Source: Bemisia tabaci (lineage: Eukaryota; Arthropoda; Insecta; Hemiptera; Aleyrodidae). From it: a DNA stretch of 64,000 nucleotides. The notes beneath the pieces were generated by a model, which was not told the origin of the DNA, did no database searches, and saw only the letters and a list, made by a program, of their open reading frames with translations. Shown piece after piece: positions 25,901 through 34,162 of the stretch. A program made the position numbers and the translations under genes. The DNA lies in contig NC_092802.1 in NCBI RefSeq assembly GCF_918797505.1, positions 18,001,883 through 18,065,882 of the forward strand, given 5' to 3'. Positions within the stretch are counted from its first letter, which is position 1. The number at the start of each line of letters is the position of its first letter.

Positions 25901-27017
25901 GCTGTCTAAATTTTTGCATAATCCCCCACTTAATGGGGGGGGTCCATTTTTAAGGTCATCGTTGGTCAAAACTCATAATTTCAATTGCCCGCCTGTGTAT
26001 CTTTTAGATTGCAACTTCATTTTTTACATAGATTTTGATTCTTCTGGGTTTTTTCTGTGTTCTTGTTTTTTTGGTTTTTTTTTTTTTAAACCATATTTTC
26101 CTCTGCCGAGATTGATATTCGGCCTGTAGATGATTGTATGACTGATTACAATTATCTCCTTTATAATTCTAATTCTACTCTTTCTCTCCTCCAGGGATTG
26201 GAAGTTCAAGCACCCAAAGAAGAAAATCTACACAATCCGGCACGCTAAAGTAGGAAAAAATAGTCTGTTCTCGAAAGAAGTCCTCTACACGCTATTCCTC
26301 ACGAACTTCATCTCTCTCCTATTAGGCACTGGAATTGGGTGAGTTTCATTATAATTAATTTTATCTTCACTAATTCTTACTTTTAAAGCATTTTACCGGA
26401 CAGTTCATAGAAAAAAATAACGTGCTCTCTGAAATACCTACTCGACATTCAGATACTGATATCCTCCTCAATATTTAGGCACAAAAAATGTTCTTGGCAG
26501 TTATGTCTGTTTGAAGTTAGTCTTCAAAATATTTAGTTTAGAGGAACAGTTCAAGTATGATTCGAGCAGCCCTAACCAGTGCTAAGTACTTACATTTTGC
26601 TATTTACCAATAATTATAATAATAATCTTTAGCGGTAACTAGCGGTCGTTAGGGAATGAAAAAAAGAATCAGACGCTGATTAGAATGTTTAGAAAGACAT
26701 CCCACTTAAAAAGGAAATGGGTCACTTGCATATTGCTGCAGAGTATCTGACAATTATTCCTAACGTAATAGTTCATTAAAAAACCAAAAATTATATTACA
26801 AAGTTTAGGAAAGTATGTCTATGAAGGGGATGAAATTTATTAAAAGTTGACCGACCAGAAAGCAGCAGTCGTGATGACGTGACTAGGCCATGTTTTGACA
26901 GTGTGAGCTTATAGGAGGTAAAGCAAAAGTGGCTTTTTTAAAATATTTTTGTCTTCTTTTTTCAGAATGTGGCTGAACAGGAGAAGCCTGATGCTCCCAC
27001 AAATCACCCTGGATTGA
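4030..27017 (+). CDS. BNIP3: BNIP3-like mitophagy receptor, C-terminal part (four exons)
   Basis: Joining 4030-4114, 24536-24609, 26195-26338 and 26966-27017 gives one open frame of about 117 residues ending at TGA 27015-27017. Every junction has GT/AG ends. The product carries the BNIP3 core: a D-W-x-x-x-W-S-S-R-P segment (residues read DWIWNWSSRPDSLPPK), then a basic F-K-H-P-K-K-K block, then F-S-K-E-V-L and a C-terminal membrane anchor (LYTLFLTNFISLLLGTGIGM) with a short basic tail (LNRR). In known BNIP3/NIX proteins this half holds the BH3-like segment and the outer-mitochondrial-membrane anchor that drives dimerisation. The LC3-binding WxxL motif lies nearer the N terminus, so it should be in exons left of this window. 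The family assignment is firm; function in this species is inferred. The gene spans at least 27 kb here because of a 20.4-kb intron. Confidence 0.93.
4551..5400. mobile_element. 850-bp element with 95-bp inverted ends containing a G/C homopolymer
   Basis: The left end AACTATTATACGGGTGAAAA ... GAACATGACTCACTAACACC followed by a C run (4620-4632) is the reverse complement of 5303-5400, which holds a long G run. A 165-bp MITE is nested at 5103-5262. Confidence 0.72.
5103..5262. mobile_element. 165-bp hAT MITE, copy 2
   Basis: Same ends and arms as copy 1 with the centre GGTGTTCGCAGCGAACACC. It lies inside the larger inverted-repeat element at 4551-5400. Confidence 0.8.
5596..5705. mobile_element. 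165-bp hAT MITE, degraded partial copy
   Basis: Diverged left arm and centre (TCGATTGATCTGCCATTGG, GGAAAAGGATCGATG) without a clear right end. Confidence 0.5.
5721..5885. mobile_element. 165-bp hAT MITE, arm-swapped form
   Basis: The left arm is the ATATATCGATTGATCTGCC type. The right arm is the other type (GGGGAAGTATCGATAATCGATCATTCACGCC), so the palindrome is imperfect. The centre is GGTGTTCGCAACGAACACC. Confidence 0.8.
5886..9460. other. BNIP3 intron, largely without recognised features
   Basis: Apart from the MITE at 7199-7430, I see only a twice-repeated CGCCTTCAATTTxTGC ... CACGAATAGTTG motif (about 6410 and 6508; a third diverged copy is at 34730). No coding or RNA signal. Confidence 0.45.
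7199..7430. mobile_element. ACAGTGGATCGAGTC MITE, copy 1
   Basis: The inverted ends are ACAGTGGATCGAGTCAATAG and TACTCGATCCACTGT; the interior has AAAATGTGACGAA and TTTGCAGTTTTA. Confidence 0.8.
9461..9713. mobile_element. CTGCCGTG MITE
   Basis: Ends CTGCTGTGTTAAGGAAAAAC ... CAGTACGGCAG, full length. Confidence 0.8.
10128..10195. repeat. Fragment of the GGTGGACGCACGGGTCG element
   Basis: GACGCACGTTGGCTAAAAAA ... GTCCACCGCAATCAGTTGG matches the arm of 44726-45046. Confidence 0.55.
10520..10819. mobile_element. CAGGGTGTCTAC MITE, copy 1
   Basis: The ends are CAGGGTGTCTACAAGTCCGG and GTAGACACCCTG. The interior is rich in GTCCGGAA. Confidence 0.8.
11525..11690 (+). repeat. Two tandem GTCTTGTAGGCGC units
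   Basis: Two copies of about 77 bp (GGCGCAATGCGAGAAGTATT ... GTCTTGTAGGCGC), of the same family as 24690-24920. Confidence 0.7.
11862..12026. mobile_element. 165-bp hAT MITE, near-perfect palindrome
   Basis: Both arms are the ATATATCGATTG type. The 8-bp flanks GATAATAA / GATAATAT differ at one base. Confidence 0.85.
12304..12556. mobile_element. CTGCCGTG MITE
   Basis: Ends CTGCTGTGCTAAAGAAAAAC ... CCTTAGCACGGCAG, full length. Confidence 0.83.
12656..12816. mobile_element. 165-bp hAT MITE, arm-swapped form
   Basis: The left arm is AATGATCGATT...TTTCCCC, the right arm ATCGATACATCGCG...GCCATGCCACTG, with centre GGTGTTCGTTGCGGACACC. Confidence 0.75.
12885..13117. mobile_element. CAGGGTGTCTAC MITE, copy 2
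   Basis: CAGGGTGTCTACAAGTCCGG ... AATAGACATCCTG, with the same interior as 10520-10819. Confidence 0.78.
13125..13316 (+). repeat. 103-bp tandem duplication
   Basis: TGTTATCAAAAAGTTCGGAC ... TTTTCAGGTATTGAT occurs at 13141 and 13244 with very few differences. Confidence 0.8.
13978..14120. mobile_element. 165-bp hAT MITE, right end lost
   Basis: Intact left end (TGGCGTGGCGTGCTTTGCG) and centre. The right arm stops after GTATCGATGATCGA. Confidence 0.75.
14327..14554. mobile_element. ACAGTGGATCGAGTC MITE, copy 2
   Basis: ACAGTGGATCGTGG ... TTGACTCGATCTACTGT, in the opposite orientation to copy 1. Confidence 0.8.
14857..15021. mobile_element. 165-bp hAT MITE, full copy
   Basis: Complete palindrome CAGTGGCGTGGCG ... 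CACGCCACGCCACTG. The flanks ATTTAAAG / ATATAAGG match at 6 of 8. Confidence 0.82.
15082..15250. mobile_element. 165-bp hAT MITE, arm-swapped form
   Basis: The left arm is the AATGATCGATCATCGAT type, and the right end decays to CACGCCACGCAAATG. Confidence 0.72.
15251..16600. other. BNIP3 intron, no gene recognised
   Basis: Contains a hydrophobic frame starting MGNYLCCLYMFIVIFTVSLS at about 15800 with a mediocre donor (CGG|GTAGAG). No compatible second exon was found. It is otherwise A/T-rich unique sequence. Confidence 0.35.
16072..16299 (+). other. Unrecognised 75-codon ORF in the BNIP3 intron
   Basis: Starts MGEKSEHSEPSPCPYDSLKK and is rich in Lys/Arg and aromatics. An in-frame TAA lies 12 bp upstream, so the ATG is the only start. 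The composition is protein-like but there is no homology I recognise. A chance ORF is the likelier reading. Confidence 0.2.
16604..16743. mobile_element. 165-bp hAT MITE lacking the central hairpin
   Basis: Both arms are present but the central GGTGTTCGC block is deleted. Perfect 8-bp duplications TGCATTAC lie at 16596-16603 and 16744-16751. Confidence 0.85.
16971..17225. mobile_element. CTGCCGTG MITE
   Basis: Ends CTGCCGTGATAAGGAAGAAC ... CTAAACACGACAG. Confidence 0.8.
17258..17365. repeat. AGGGCGTATCT inverted-repeat element, diverged
   Basis: GTGAGGGCGTATCTGAATTT ... GGGAAATCGAGTTACGCCCT. It is related to 35067-35180. Confidence 0.5.
17725..17936. mobile_element. AGCCACGTCAGCTAT MITE
   Basis: AAGCCACGTCAGCTATCGCC ... 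GGCAATAACTGATGTGGCTT. A half copy is at 22749-22850. Confidence 0.6.
18005..18235. mobile_element. 225-bp palindromic MITE, copy 2
   Basis: Same arms as 1637-1864 (GGATCTAGAGTCCAGACTC and its complement) with a short central spacer. Confidence 0.82.
19372..19786. mobile_element. CTGCCGTG MITE split by a 165-bp hAT MITE
   Basis: Ends CTGTCGTGCTACGGAAAAAC ... TTTAGCACGGCAG, with the insertion at 19585-19737. Confidence 0.8.
19585..19737. mobile_element. 165-bp hAT MITE nested in a CTGCCGTG MITE
   Basis: Inserted in the right half of the element at 19372-19786. The flanks TTGGCAAC / TTGGGTAC resemble a decayed target duplication. Confidence 0.75.
20061..20693 (+). repeat. 60-bp direct repeat flanking the inverted element
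   Basis: TGCAAGGGTCGTTGACGGGT ... at 20061-20120 and again at 20634-20693, with three mismatches. It is far longer than a normal target-site duplication. Confidence 0.8.
20123..20635. mobile_element. 510-bp inverted element, full copy
   Basis: Two nearly complementary 250-bp halves: CAATGGAGATGTTGCATGTG ... CACATGCAACATCTCCATTG. It is flanked on both sides by a 60-bp direct repeat (20061-20120 and 20634-20693). Confidence 0.82.
21140..21349. mobile_element. Palindromic MITE related to the CACTGGAAAAAAA family
   Basis: The ends are CACTGGTAAAAAAAACCTC and its complement. The arms contain AGAGTGCAGTTTCTTGTCGC in both orientations. The design matches the 225-bp family with a different internal sequence. 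Confidence 0.72.
21366..21604. mobile_element. ACAGTGGATCGAGTC MITE, copy 3
   Basis: GCACAGTGGATCGAGTCAAT ... GTTGACTCGATCCATTTTGC. Confidence 0.8.
21780..21903. mobile_element. 165-bp hAT MITE, partial
   Basis: The left arm (AGTGGCAAGGTGTGAATG) and the diverged centre remain. The right arm is cut after CATAGGTTCAAATAG. Confidence 0.65.
22749..22850. repeat. AGCCACATCAGCTAT MITE, half copy
   Basis: AAGCCACATCAGCTATTGAC ... AAGGAATTTGCTTCGCAC resembles one arm of 17725-17936. Confidence 0.5.
22886..22911 (+). repeat. Poly(T) tract
   Basis: A run of about 26 T in the BNIP3 intron. Confidence 0.8.
23346..23684 (+). repeat. 111-bp palindrome in three tandem copies
   Basis: The unit begins at 23346, 23457 and 23568. 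Each unit is itself an inverted repeat (TCGATTGTTGAATCGTTATC ... GATAACGATTCAACAATCGA). The copies are almost identical. Single diverged copies are at 2349-2443 and 46551-46652. Confidence 0.88.
23779..23998. mobile_element. ACAGTGGATCGAGTC MITE, copy 4
   Basis: GCACAGCGGATCGAGT ... GACTCGGTCCGCTGTGC. The left side is shortened. Confidence 0.8.
24000..24535. other. End of the large BNIP3 intron, nothing recognised
   Basis: Mixed G/C-rich (24000-24180) and A/T-rich sequence leading to the acceptor TTTATGTTTTAG. No repeat family noted. Confidence 0.4.
24536..24609 (+). CDS. BNIP3: BNIP3 exon with BH3-like W-S-S-R-P motif
   Basis: The acceptor is TGTTTTAG|GATGG and the donor AA|GTGAGT. The exon begins in phase 0 and leaves two bases that join the G at 26195 to make Lys. 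It encodes DGEFTANDTDWIWNWSSRPD and then SLPPK. The D-W-x-x-x-W-S-S-R-P-x-x-x-P-P-K pattern is the most conserved signature of BNIP3/NIX proteins and is what identified the gene. Confidence 0.93.
24690..25229 (-). mobile_element. hAT-like CAGGGCCGG element, reverse, truncated
   Basis: The complement of its right end starts CAGGGCCGCATTAAGGGGG and continues GGCCACATGGGCCGCGG. The left side holds three tandem GTCTTGTAGGCGC / GCGCAATGCGTGAAG units of about 75 bp. The left terminus is not found. Confidence 0.6.
25231..25563. mobile_element. CTGCCGTG MITE with a nested fragment
   Basis: Ends CTGCCATGGCAAGGACAAAC ... CCAACACGACAG. A 101-bp piece (25372-25472) is flanked by a 13-bp direct repeat AAATATTTATACA and matches the element at 44726-45046 (GGTGGACGCACGGGTCG). 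Confidence 0.72.
26195..26338 (+). CDS. BNIP3: BNIP3 exon with basic block and membrane anchor
   Basis: The acceptor is CTCCTCCAG|GGATTGG and the donor GG|GTGAGT. The exon encodes DWKFKHPKKKIYTIRHAKVG, then KNSLFSKEVL and most of the transmembrane segment. In mammalian BNIP3 the anchor has a Ser-His pair and an A-x3-G-x3-G face that support dimerisation. Here the equivalent stretch reads TNFISLLLGTGIG. A glycine pair spaced G-x3-G is kept, but I see no histidine in the helix. Confidence 0.92.
26966..27017 (+). CDS. BNIP3: BNIP3 terminal coding exon
   Basis: The acceptor is TTTTTTCAG|AATGTGG. The first A completes Gly, followed by MWLNRRSLMLPQITLD and TGA. The NRR just after the membrane helix matches the short basic intermembrane-space tail of BNIP3 proteins. 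The tail after it is not conserved in any form I recognise. Confidence 0.9.
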
Positions 27018-30000
27018 TCATTCAGTGTGGTTTTCACGGTGTAAATTTGTGACGATGGTCCACGCCCAATCGAATGTTCAGCAAACTCGATCGGCCGTAC
27101 CAACAGAGCTCTCAGAGCCTGCCAGAAGCTGCTCTATTCCAGATGATATTTTTTAATTTTTTTTACTCCTAGATTTTTTCTCAAATTTCTGTCAAGTCGC
27201 ATCTATTTTTCTAATTTTTAACTGTCTCTTCGTACTGTAACATGTCACAAACCGTTCTGCTGTAGAGCGGAGTTTTTACCCTTAAAACTCCTTTTTCTCT
27301 GCGGTAAGCGTGTACTAACCCTTAAAGTTTAGCTTTTTTGTACTGAAAGCACATCCAGAGGAACCAAGATCAAAATTTTATCTCCAAGCCACAAAAGTCA
27401 CAGTACGCAGAGGATGAATTAAACGATTTAAACAAAACGATCGGTTTTCTTATGGTCTGAAAGATTTAGTTAGCCTATCAGAAGTTTGATTTTGAGTGAA
27501 ATAGTTACTCAGTAGGCAGGTGCAGCTGTTTTTGTGGAATAGAGCTAAACACTAAGAATCTAAAAGCAGCTCTGAAGAAATATGAAGCTAAGGTTTGCTC
27601 AGTTTTAGGAGCACCTTTTGATCTCGGATTGATGTTTCTTTTCTTTTTTTGTCATTAATTAATTGAGTCTCGTATCTAGGAAACATTGAAACACCAGATA
27701 AGTTCAGAAAGCAAGCATCTCAATAGATGTTAACTCATCTAAATTTCTTGTTGAACAAATTGAGTTCTCAAAATTTCTGAAAAGAAAGTGAGTGAGAATA
27801 TAGCAATTCCAATATTTATCAATTCAAACTTCCTGCTCGCCCGAAAATCATAGTCAACATAAAGCAAATAGGGTACAAAGAGTGTGTTTTGTGAAAGAAC
27901 AATGATCTCCATGGACCAAATTTGTTTTCAGAAGTTAACTCTTACTCTAAAGATATTTGTTATAAACTCAGCCAGCATTATCAGCTAATATAAAAATTTA
28001 ACTTCAGAAGCAAATTTTCGTGTATGCCGATTTTGGTTTTACTAGCGAGCAATGAGTTTGAAATGACTCAACAAACAGTGAATGCTAATTTCCCTCATAT
28101 GAATTAAACCTCACCTCTCTAACTACGATTTTTGAAATTTTCTATCTGTTCAATGTGTCTTGCATGAACTCCTCGTGAGGAAACTTGGCTTATGATGCTC
28201 CAATCTTACTCTTTCTAGTAATTCCTGCAGGGTTGTTCAAAATACCAACATTTTTCAGTGCAATCTCCTCGTTTGCAAATGTCTCTCACATGAGTTTTTT
28301 CCAAAAAAACTTAGGACTTGATTCTTTTGCCGCAATTAGTACACCAAAATTGAATTCCAAGTGGAAGGCCTGCGTTTCTCCACTTAAACCCATGTAATTC
28401 TTCAAGGAAAAATGGTAGCGGTGGCGCAAGTGTCTAGGCTTCACTTAAAAGGCCTAAATTTTCAGGTACCCCTAAACACAGGGAAATGCCTAGGAAGCAA
28501 ATCTTTGAAAACTTTTGGTTTCTTTGAACAACCCTAGATTCCTCGTGTCTTTCATTTAGCAAAAATTTTCGACTGAGATCCAAATCCTTTGAACTGAGAC
28601 AAAAAATTGAAGGACCCTGGATGTGCTGTTGGTTTTAATTTTTTGCATTTATCGTAGGTAAGAGTACTGTCTAAAAAGTAATTTTTAACTCTACGTATAT
28701 TTTTCTAAGGTTATTCATTCAGTGGTCCAATATGGCAATTTTCTTCTTCCTAAGTTATGAATATCTGCTTTTCTCTTAGTTAGGCGCCATTCCTTATAAT
28801 CCTATGCGGTCAAAGTTTTACTACTTTTATGAAATATGTTTCTCTCTCTTCCTAAATTTGTTAGTGGGCATGGCAATTGCACTTCAGCGCAAAAAATTTG
28901 AAGTCTGATCGTTGCTCGAATCCTTGTCTAAGAATGCACTTGTGTTTTTAAACCCTCAAAAAATTAACCCATTAAAAGGAATGAATACCAATAGTCTTGT
29001 AAATCTTAGGTCACAGTTTAGTGTTACGTGCAGATTTGTCCTGTAGCAGCATCAATTTTCAATTTTCTTACTTCAGTTCAGTGGAACAATCTGTAAGGTG
29101 AGAAAAACATTCAATTTCATGGAGAAAGTTTTGTGATGTGTAGCAGCAAAGGTGTGACTTTTAAATGGACTAAATTTTGTGACAAGGAGCCACTATTTGT
29201 GGCTCATCGTAAAACAATGCTTGAAAGAGTCATTAGTTTCCCTATGCAGATAGGTGCTTTCATGGTTGAGCCAGAAATAGTAGTTCCCAATTGCAAAGTA
29301 TGACCCAAAGGATCTTTCAACTGGAAATCTTGGAAATCCTCTCATGTAAATTTCAATTTTTTGACCTAGAAAATAGAAATGACTGGGAACTGAAAAGTTA
29401 GGAAAAATGCGTGAAACGTCAAAACTCTATAGATCGGAGCTGTAAGACTTCTTTGTAACTTAACCATAGAATCATTAGCATATTTATTTGACTTATTGAC
29501 TGAAATTTTCATCCCAAAGTTTTTCTTTGGATAATCAGGAAGAATGGATTATCAGATGAGGCACAAATTCAAGCATTCTGACATATGTTTCCTCTTTGAA
29601 ATTTTACCTAGAACTTGATTTGCACAACAAAAATTACTGAAATGAACTCATAACCAAGATATTACCTTTTTTATGTATCACTAGCTAAGAAAAATGTGAA
29701 TTTTGCGCTCCTTAAAAAAAACAGAGTACATCAATCAAATCTCGCACCACAATGGTTTTGGCAGGCTACTTAATCTAGAAGTGTTCCTTTCCTGTCAAGC
29801 ATTGTTCATGTTTTAACAACGTGCAACAGCTAAGCTGAAGCGCCAAGGTGAGGTTGCCTTAATTTCATATCATGGAGACTGTTTCTAAAACGTTTAGTGT
29901 GCTATTCAACGCAAGTAGATCAAAGTTTTTTTAGGAGCTGTAAGTTTAAATTTATACATAGGAAGATATTAATATCTTTGTTAGAAGCTACTTTCAATAA

Positions 30001-30392
30001 TTTTTGTTGCACAAATTGTGTTTTTTGTAAAATTTTGATGAGACAACATGTATCATATTGCTTAAAGTTGTACCTTGTCTAGTGGTCCATTCTCAAGTTG
30101 TCGGAGATAAGTTTAGAAATTTTGGTGCGAACTATTTTTTGAAATGACTTTAGGTAATGTGCTGTTAGATACTGGTTGTTTTTTCCGAATCAAATGAAGT
30201 CTCTAGTTCTTATAATTTCTGGCTCTGTTTTCTGTTGCTTAAATAATTCTGCATCAAAGAGTGATTTTTAATTTTGCTCATATTTAAAAAAAAATCCACT
30301 TATTGTTTTCTGACATTTTGTAAGTCTTATGCTTCAAGTGTCACCTCAGTCAAAAAAAGGAAAACCTTCCGGTCTTTTCTCTACCTTTTTTT

Positions 30393-30643
30393 TATTGTGT
30401 GAAGGGAAAATGCCGTATGAGCCTTCAGATGGTGCCAAATTTTGTTTAATATACACTAATTTTCTGGGAAATTTATGATTGATTGTTCCCTCAGTTTTTC
30501 AGAGAATTTGTTTGCAATTTTATGAAATTTATCAAAAAATTTCACGGAAAAACATTCTTAACTTTCCTCAAAAAGAAACATTTTATTAGGAGAAATCTGG
30601 CAACCTCTGAATGTTTATACAGCGTTTTTCCTTAACAAGGCAG
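30393..30643. mobile_element. CTGCCGTG MITE inside the BNIP3 3' UTR
   Basis: TGTGTGAAGGGAAAATGCCG ... CTTAACAAGGCAG. It is the only recognised mobile element in the UTR and lies just before the proximal AATAAA. Confidence 0.78.
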
Positions 30644-30740
30644 CATTGTTGATTCTTCTCCTAATGATTCAACTTCCTCGGATTTTCCTCAGTAGAAATT
30701 CAGTTATATTTCTATTTCTATTTTTTCTACATATCTATAA

Positions 30741-30746
30741 AATAAA
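30741..30746 (+). terminator. Possible proximal poly(A) signal
   Basis: AATAAA in a T- and A-rich context just after the MITE at 30393-30643. Use of this site would give a 3' UTR of about 3.7 kb. Confidence 0.35.
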
Positions 30747-31825
30747 TAACTGATGTAATTAAAGTTTGGCTTCGTTTTGACTACCGTAATTATTCATGTC
30801 TTGTGAGTAGTGTAATCATTCGTAAAAATGAGGAAATGTATGTATTAAACCTTAACTAAAGTTGTTCCATTTATATTTATTGGCTTTGTGCTCGTAAATT
30901 TTGTACTCTGTGTATTGTCTTATTTTGAATGGAAGCTTTTGTTTCCAAATTTCTTCCCAATCCTAACATTATGCCTTACATCAAAAAGTTTCAGGGACTC
31001 ATGATTTTCATTATTTTCACTCAATTTTTTAAAAGGAAAAAAAAATAATTTCAAATCTATAGTATAATTGATAGTCATTCTATTTTTATCCTATCAAAAA
31101 ATGCATGATCGTCTCCAGACGAAGTTTTTCAAAGAAGTGTTTTCGGGCGTTAATTGTAAATTATTATCTTCAAAAGCCTCTCAAGGTATCTTCTATCAGT
31201 TTGTTTATTTATTTATTTTGTACCTATCTGGATTATCCTCTGTATCATAATTTATTCTTGTAACTCATGTGTATTCTCTTCTTGTGATACAAATTTCTGT
31301 AAGGAACAGGATATACAATTTGTGATCGATGTCAAGAAAATTGCTATTGTAAATTCAATCATAAGTAGGAGAAATTTTAAGGCGACCCTTTCATTCTTTG
31401 TTCCTCAGCAGTGTGGTGGACTTCAAGAAAATCTTCCGCTCCTTTCTTATTTGGCATGAACTTAATTAAGTTAAGAACTTTTTGACTTTTTTTCTAGTTC
31501 AAGCGGTGTCTAATGGCCCATTTGAATGAAAAATAGCAATACCTAAGAGTAATGAAAGCACAGGAATGAAAGGATTAATTGAAGTCTGCTCACCCTCTCT
31601 ATCTGTGTGCACTAATATGCTCCGCATAATGAAACAGACAGCGGCAATGATGCACTGTCTAACTTAGCCTTGTTTCATTACATCCCCTGGATTTCAACCC
31701 CAATCCTGGTTAGATAATTTCATTGATATAAATGTTTGTATGGTAGTTTTATTGCACGTTTTTCATTTTTGTACAAATATAAAAGAACTTTATAAAACTA
31801 CGTATTGTGTAAGTGATAAAATGTA

Positions 31826-31831
31826 AATAAA
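31826..31831 (+). terminator. Probable distal poly(A) signal of BNIP3
   Basis: AATAAA inside GTAAATAAAATTATTC, followed downstream by a T/G-rich stretch. It is the last such signal before the Helitron at 32162 and the best candidate for the transcript end. Confidence 0.5.
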
Positions 31832-32161
31832 ATTATTCTATTGCAAAATTGCTGCTCTAAATTCTTTATCCCTTCAAGAAAAACAATGTTTTGTGATGTA
31901 TCTGAGAAGGAATGGGATTCAAGGTAAACTCTCTACCGAAAAAATATATCTGTGCAAGTTTACAGTGAACTGAGCAATAGTACTCATGTATCAATATTTC
32001 AGTGATTAGTTGTTTAACATCCAAGTGTGATTCTTCCTTGTCAGTAGAGGTGGAAGTACTCCTAATTCATCAGATTGACTCGAAAGGGTATTAAAAACTG
32101 AAAATTGGAAGCATTTTCATCAAGCATCATCAAAATCAACTTTTCCAACCAATTCCCTGCA

Positions 32162-32809
32162 TCTATACTAATAAAAGACTTCACGTTGATTGACTCACTC
32201 ACTGACTGACTGACTGACTGACTCACTCACGTATCAGCGGATCTCGTGAACGGGAGGCCGTGTGACCCTGAGATTCCGCACTGGGATCCCTCTCTACCCC
32301 GAGGCGCCGGATAAGGGAGGATTTCGCGATCCGCCCGCCGGTTCGCGGGATATCGCGGTCCGCGTGTGTCGATTTTCCCGTAAGGACAACGGGTGCAAGA
32401 GAGAGTGCGAGCGAGATAGAGCGATTTCCGCGTCTCGCGCTGGAAGACAGCTGATAAATTTTACGTACGTTCTTCTGGTACGCGCAACGGGTGCGAAGAA
32501 GATGGAAGGAGTTCGGCGTCCAACGAGTGCGAGGAGGATGGAACGAGTTCGGCGTCGCGCTGTTGGAAACGCCGCGCCATGATTTTTGCGAGCTCCGACT
32601 CGTGCATCCGTTGCCGGGCTACTCTCTCAGGGATGTGAAAGTCTGGAAAATCTGTCTATGCATCGGCATAGAATAAAGAGACTGACGTAGTCTCTTCATT
32701 CTATGACATTGGTTCGCGATTTTCGCGATTGGTTCGCGCATTGGTTCCAGTTTTCTTCCGTTTTTTTGCAAGATTAGTGAAAAATGTGCTCCGCGGAACC
32801 TTTCGTTTC

Positions 32810-32843
<34 letters not shown>

Positions 32844-33352
32844 CTGAAAAAATTTACCTGCTCAAGTTCGAAAGTAAAAAAATTGTTGTGATTTAGTCTT
32901 CACGTCGCCTGGGGTTACTTTTTGTTACTTTTATCTTCTGTTTTGAAATAATTAAGGCAAATTCTCGGGAAATTTTGAGAGAAGCTGTTGCTTGGCTTCA
33001 AAAATAAAATAAATAAATCAAAATGGAACATAAAGACGGTGTGCAACGCTTCAATCGGAGGAGAAGCGGGGGTTTCGCGCGCATTTCATCAATATTTGAC
33101 TCCGATCGTGGAGGGCGCTCTTGATACAACTATTTCACCACGGAAGATGTCCAAATTGCCGCTTGCTAGATTGAAGGCGTTCTATACTGTGATGACGGCT
33201 CGGTCACACTGCGCAGTGCGCCTGCAGACGCGGTGCTGACAGCGGAGCAAAACTAGAACATCGCTTCGACATTCTTCACCTGCTTTCTGTTTCTATCATA
33301 GTTTAACCAAAACACATGAGTCTTACTTGCAAAATTTTAAATCATCGCTAAT

Positions 33353-33385
<33 letters not shown>

Positions 33386-34162
33386 CAAAACATTAAATCT
33401 TATATAGGAAAACCAATGGTTACATCCCATATGGTTCTCGTGAAATTAAGATTGGATTCTTCCAATTCGTCACTTTTTAACAAGCAGAATTGAAGCGAGC
33501 AACTATTTGAACTCCGGAGTGGGTATGTGGTATCATACAAAATTGAAGGAAAATCATACGTTTTCGCCCATCTCAAGTAACAGATGTTTATGAGTTTCAT
33601 GCGCACATTTACGTAATCTTAATTGAGTCAGAGATTCGCGTGTATGCCACGATATTGATGTGAATAACGCGCAATTGTAATGATCTTAAAAATTCGCTAG
33701 GAACACGACGTATTTGCCGTGATACCGTGGTGATTATCGTGTAATTTCTAATTTGTTTTACAAAATCCCAGGAAAAATCAAGTTTTCTCCGCGATGTAGA
33801 TGACAAACCCGCCATTGCTGTGAATTAAACGAAACCGCTGGTTAAATCCCGTAATTATTTCGCGGCTGAAACTCACCAGCTAACTTCAATTAAACATTGA
33901 ACTGACAAAAGTAACAAATCTTTATGAAAATAACCAACTTTTGATTGGGAATTTTTGATTATTATAATTATCATGTGAGCTTATTGCAGAACAGACCAAA
34001 ATAGCAGCATACTACTAATATCAACTTTTTAATCAAACCAGTGCGTCTCGCCAATTTTGAAATAGTAGATAATAATTCAGAAACACAATTAGTAACTGAT
34101 CACTAATCACAGTGATTGCTGATGGTGGGGTTTTCCTGTGCGTAGCACGGGTTTCCTGCTAG
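32162..34162 (+). mobile_element. Helitron-like element, non-autonomous
   Basis: The 5' end is TCTATACTAATAAAAG. The 3' end is CTAG preceded by a 6-bp-stem hairpin (CTGTGC-GTA-GCACGG) 9 bp upstream. It sits between A (32161) and T (34163) with no target duplication. All four traits are Helitron hallmarks. It holds a GACT microsatellite, two long T runs and no Rep/helicase frame. Confidence 0.75.
32197..32231 (+). repeat. GACT microsatellite
   Basis: Tandem GACT units with a few CACT variants, just inside the 5' end of the Helitron-like element. Confidence 0.8.

Larger units (their letters stand above)
27018..31850 (+). other. BNIP3: Long 3' UTR of BNIP3
   Basis: After the stop codon there are about 4.8 kb of A/T-rich sequence without long frames and almost without the repeats seen elsewhere. 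The strongest end signal is AATAAA at 31826-31831, followed by a TG-rich stretch (TTTTGTGATG) near 31890. An earlier AATAAA lies at 30741-30746. One CTGCCGTG-family MITE sits inside at 30393-30643. Extent and end are inferred; short ORFs in it look random. Confidence 0.6.

Noticed and set aside
32262..32582. 106-codon ORF MTLRFRTGIPLYPEAPDK...
   Set aside because: It lies wholly in the Helitron-like element, is Arg-rich from G/C-rich DNA and has no family features.
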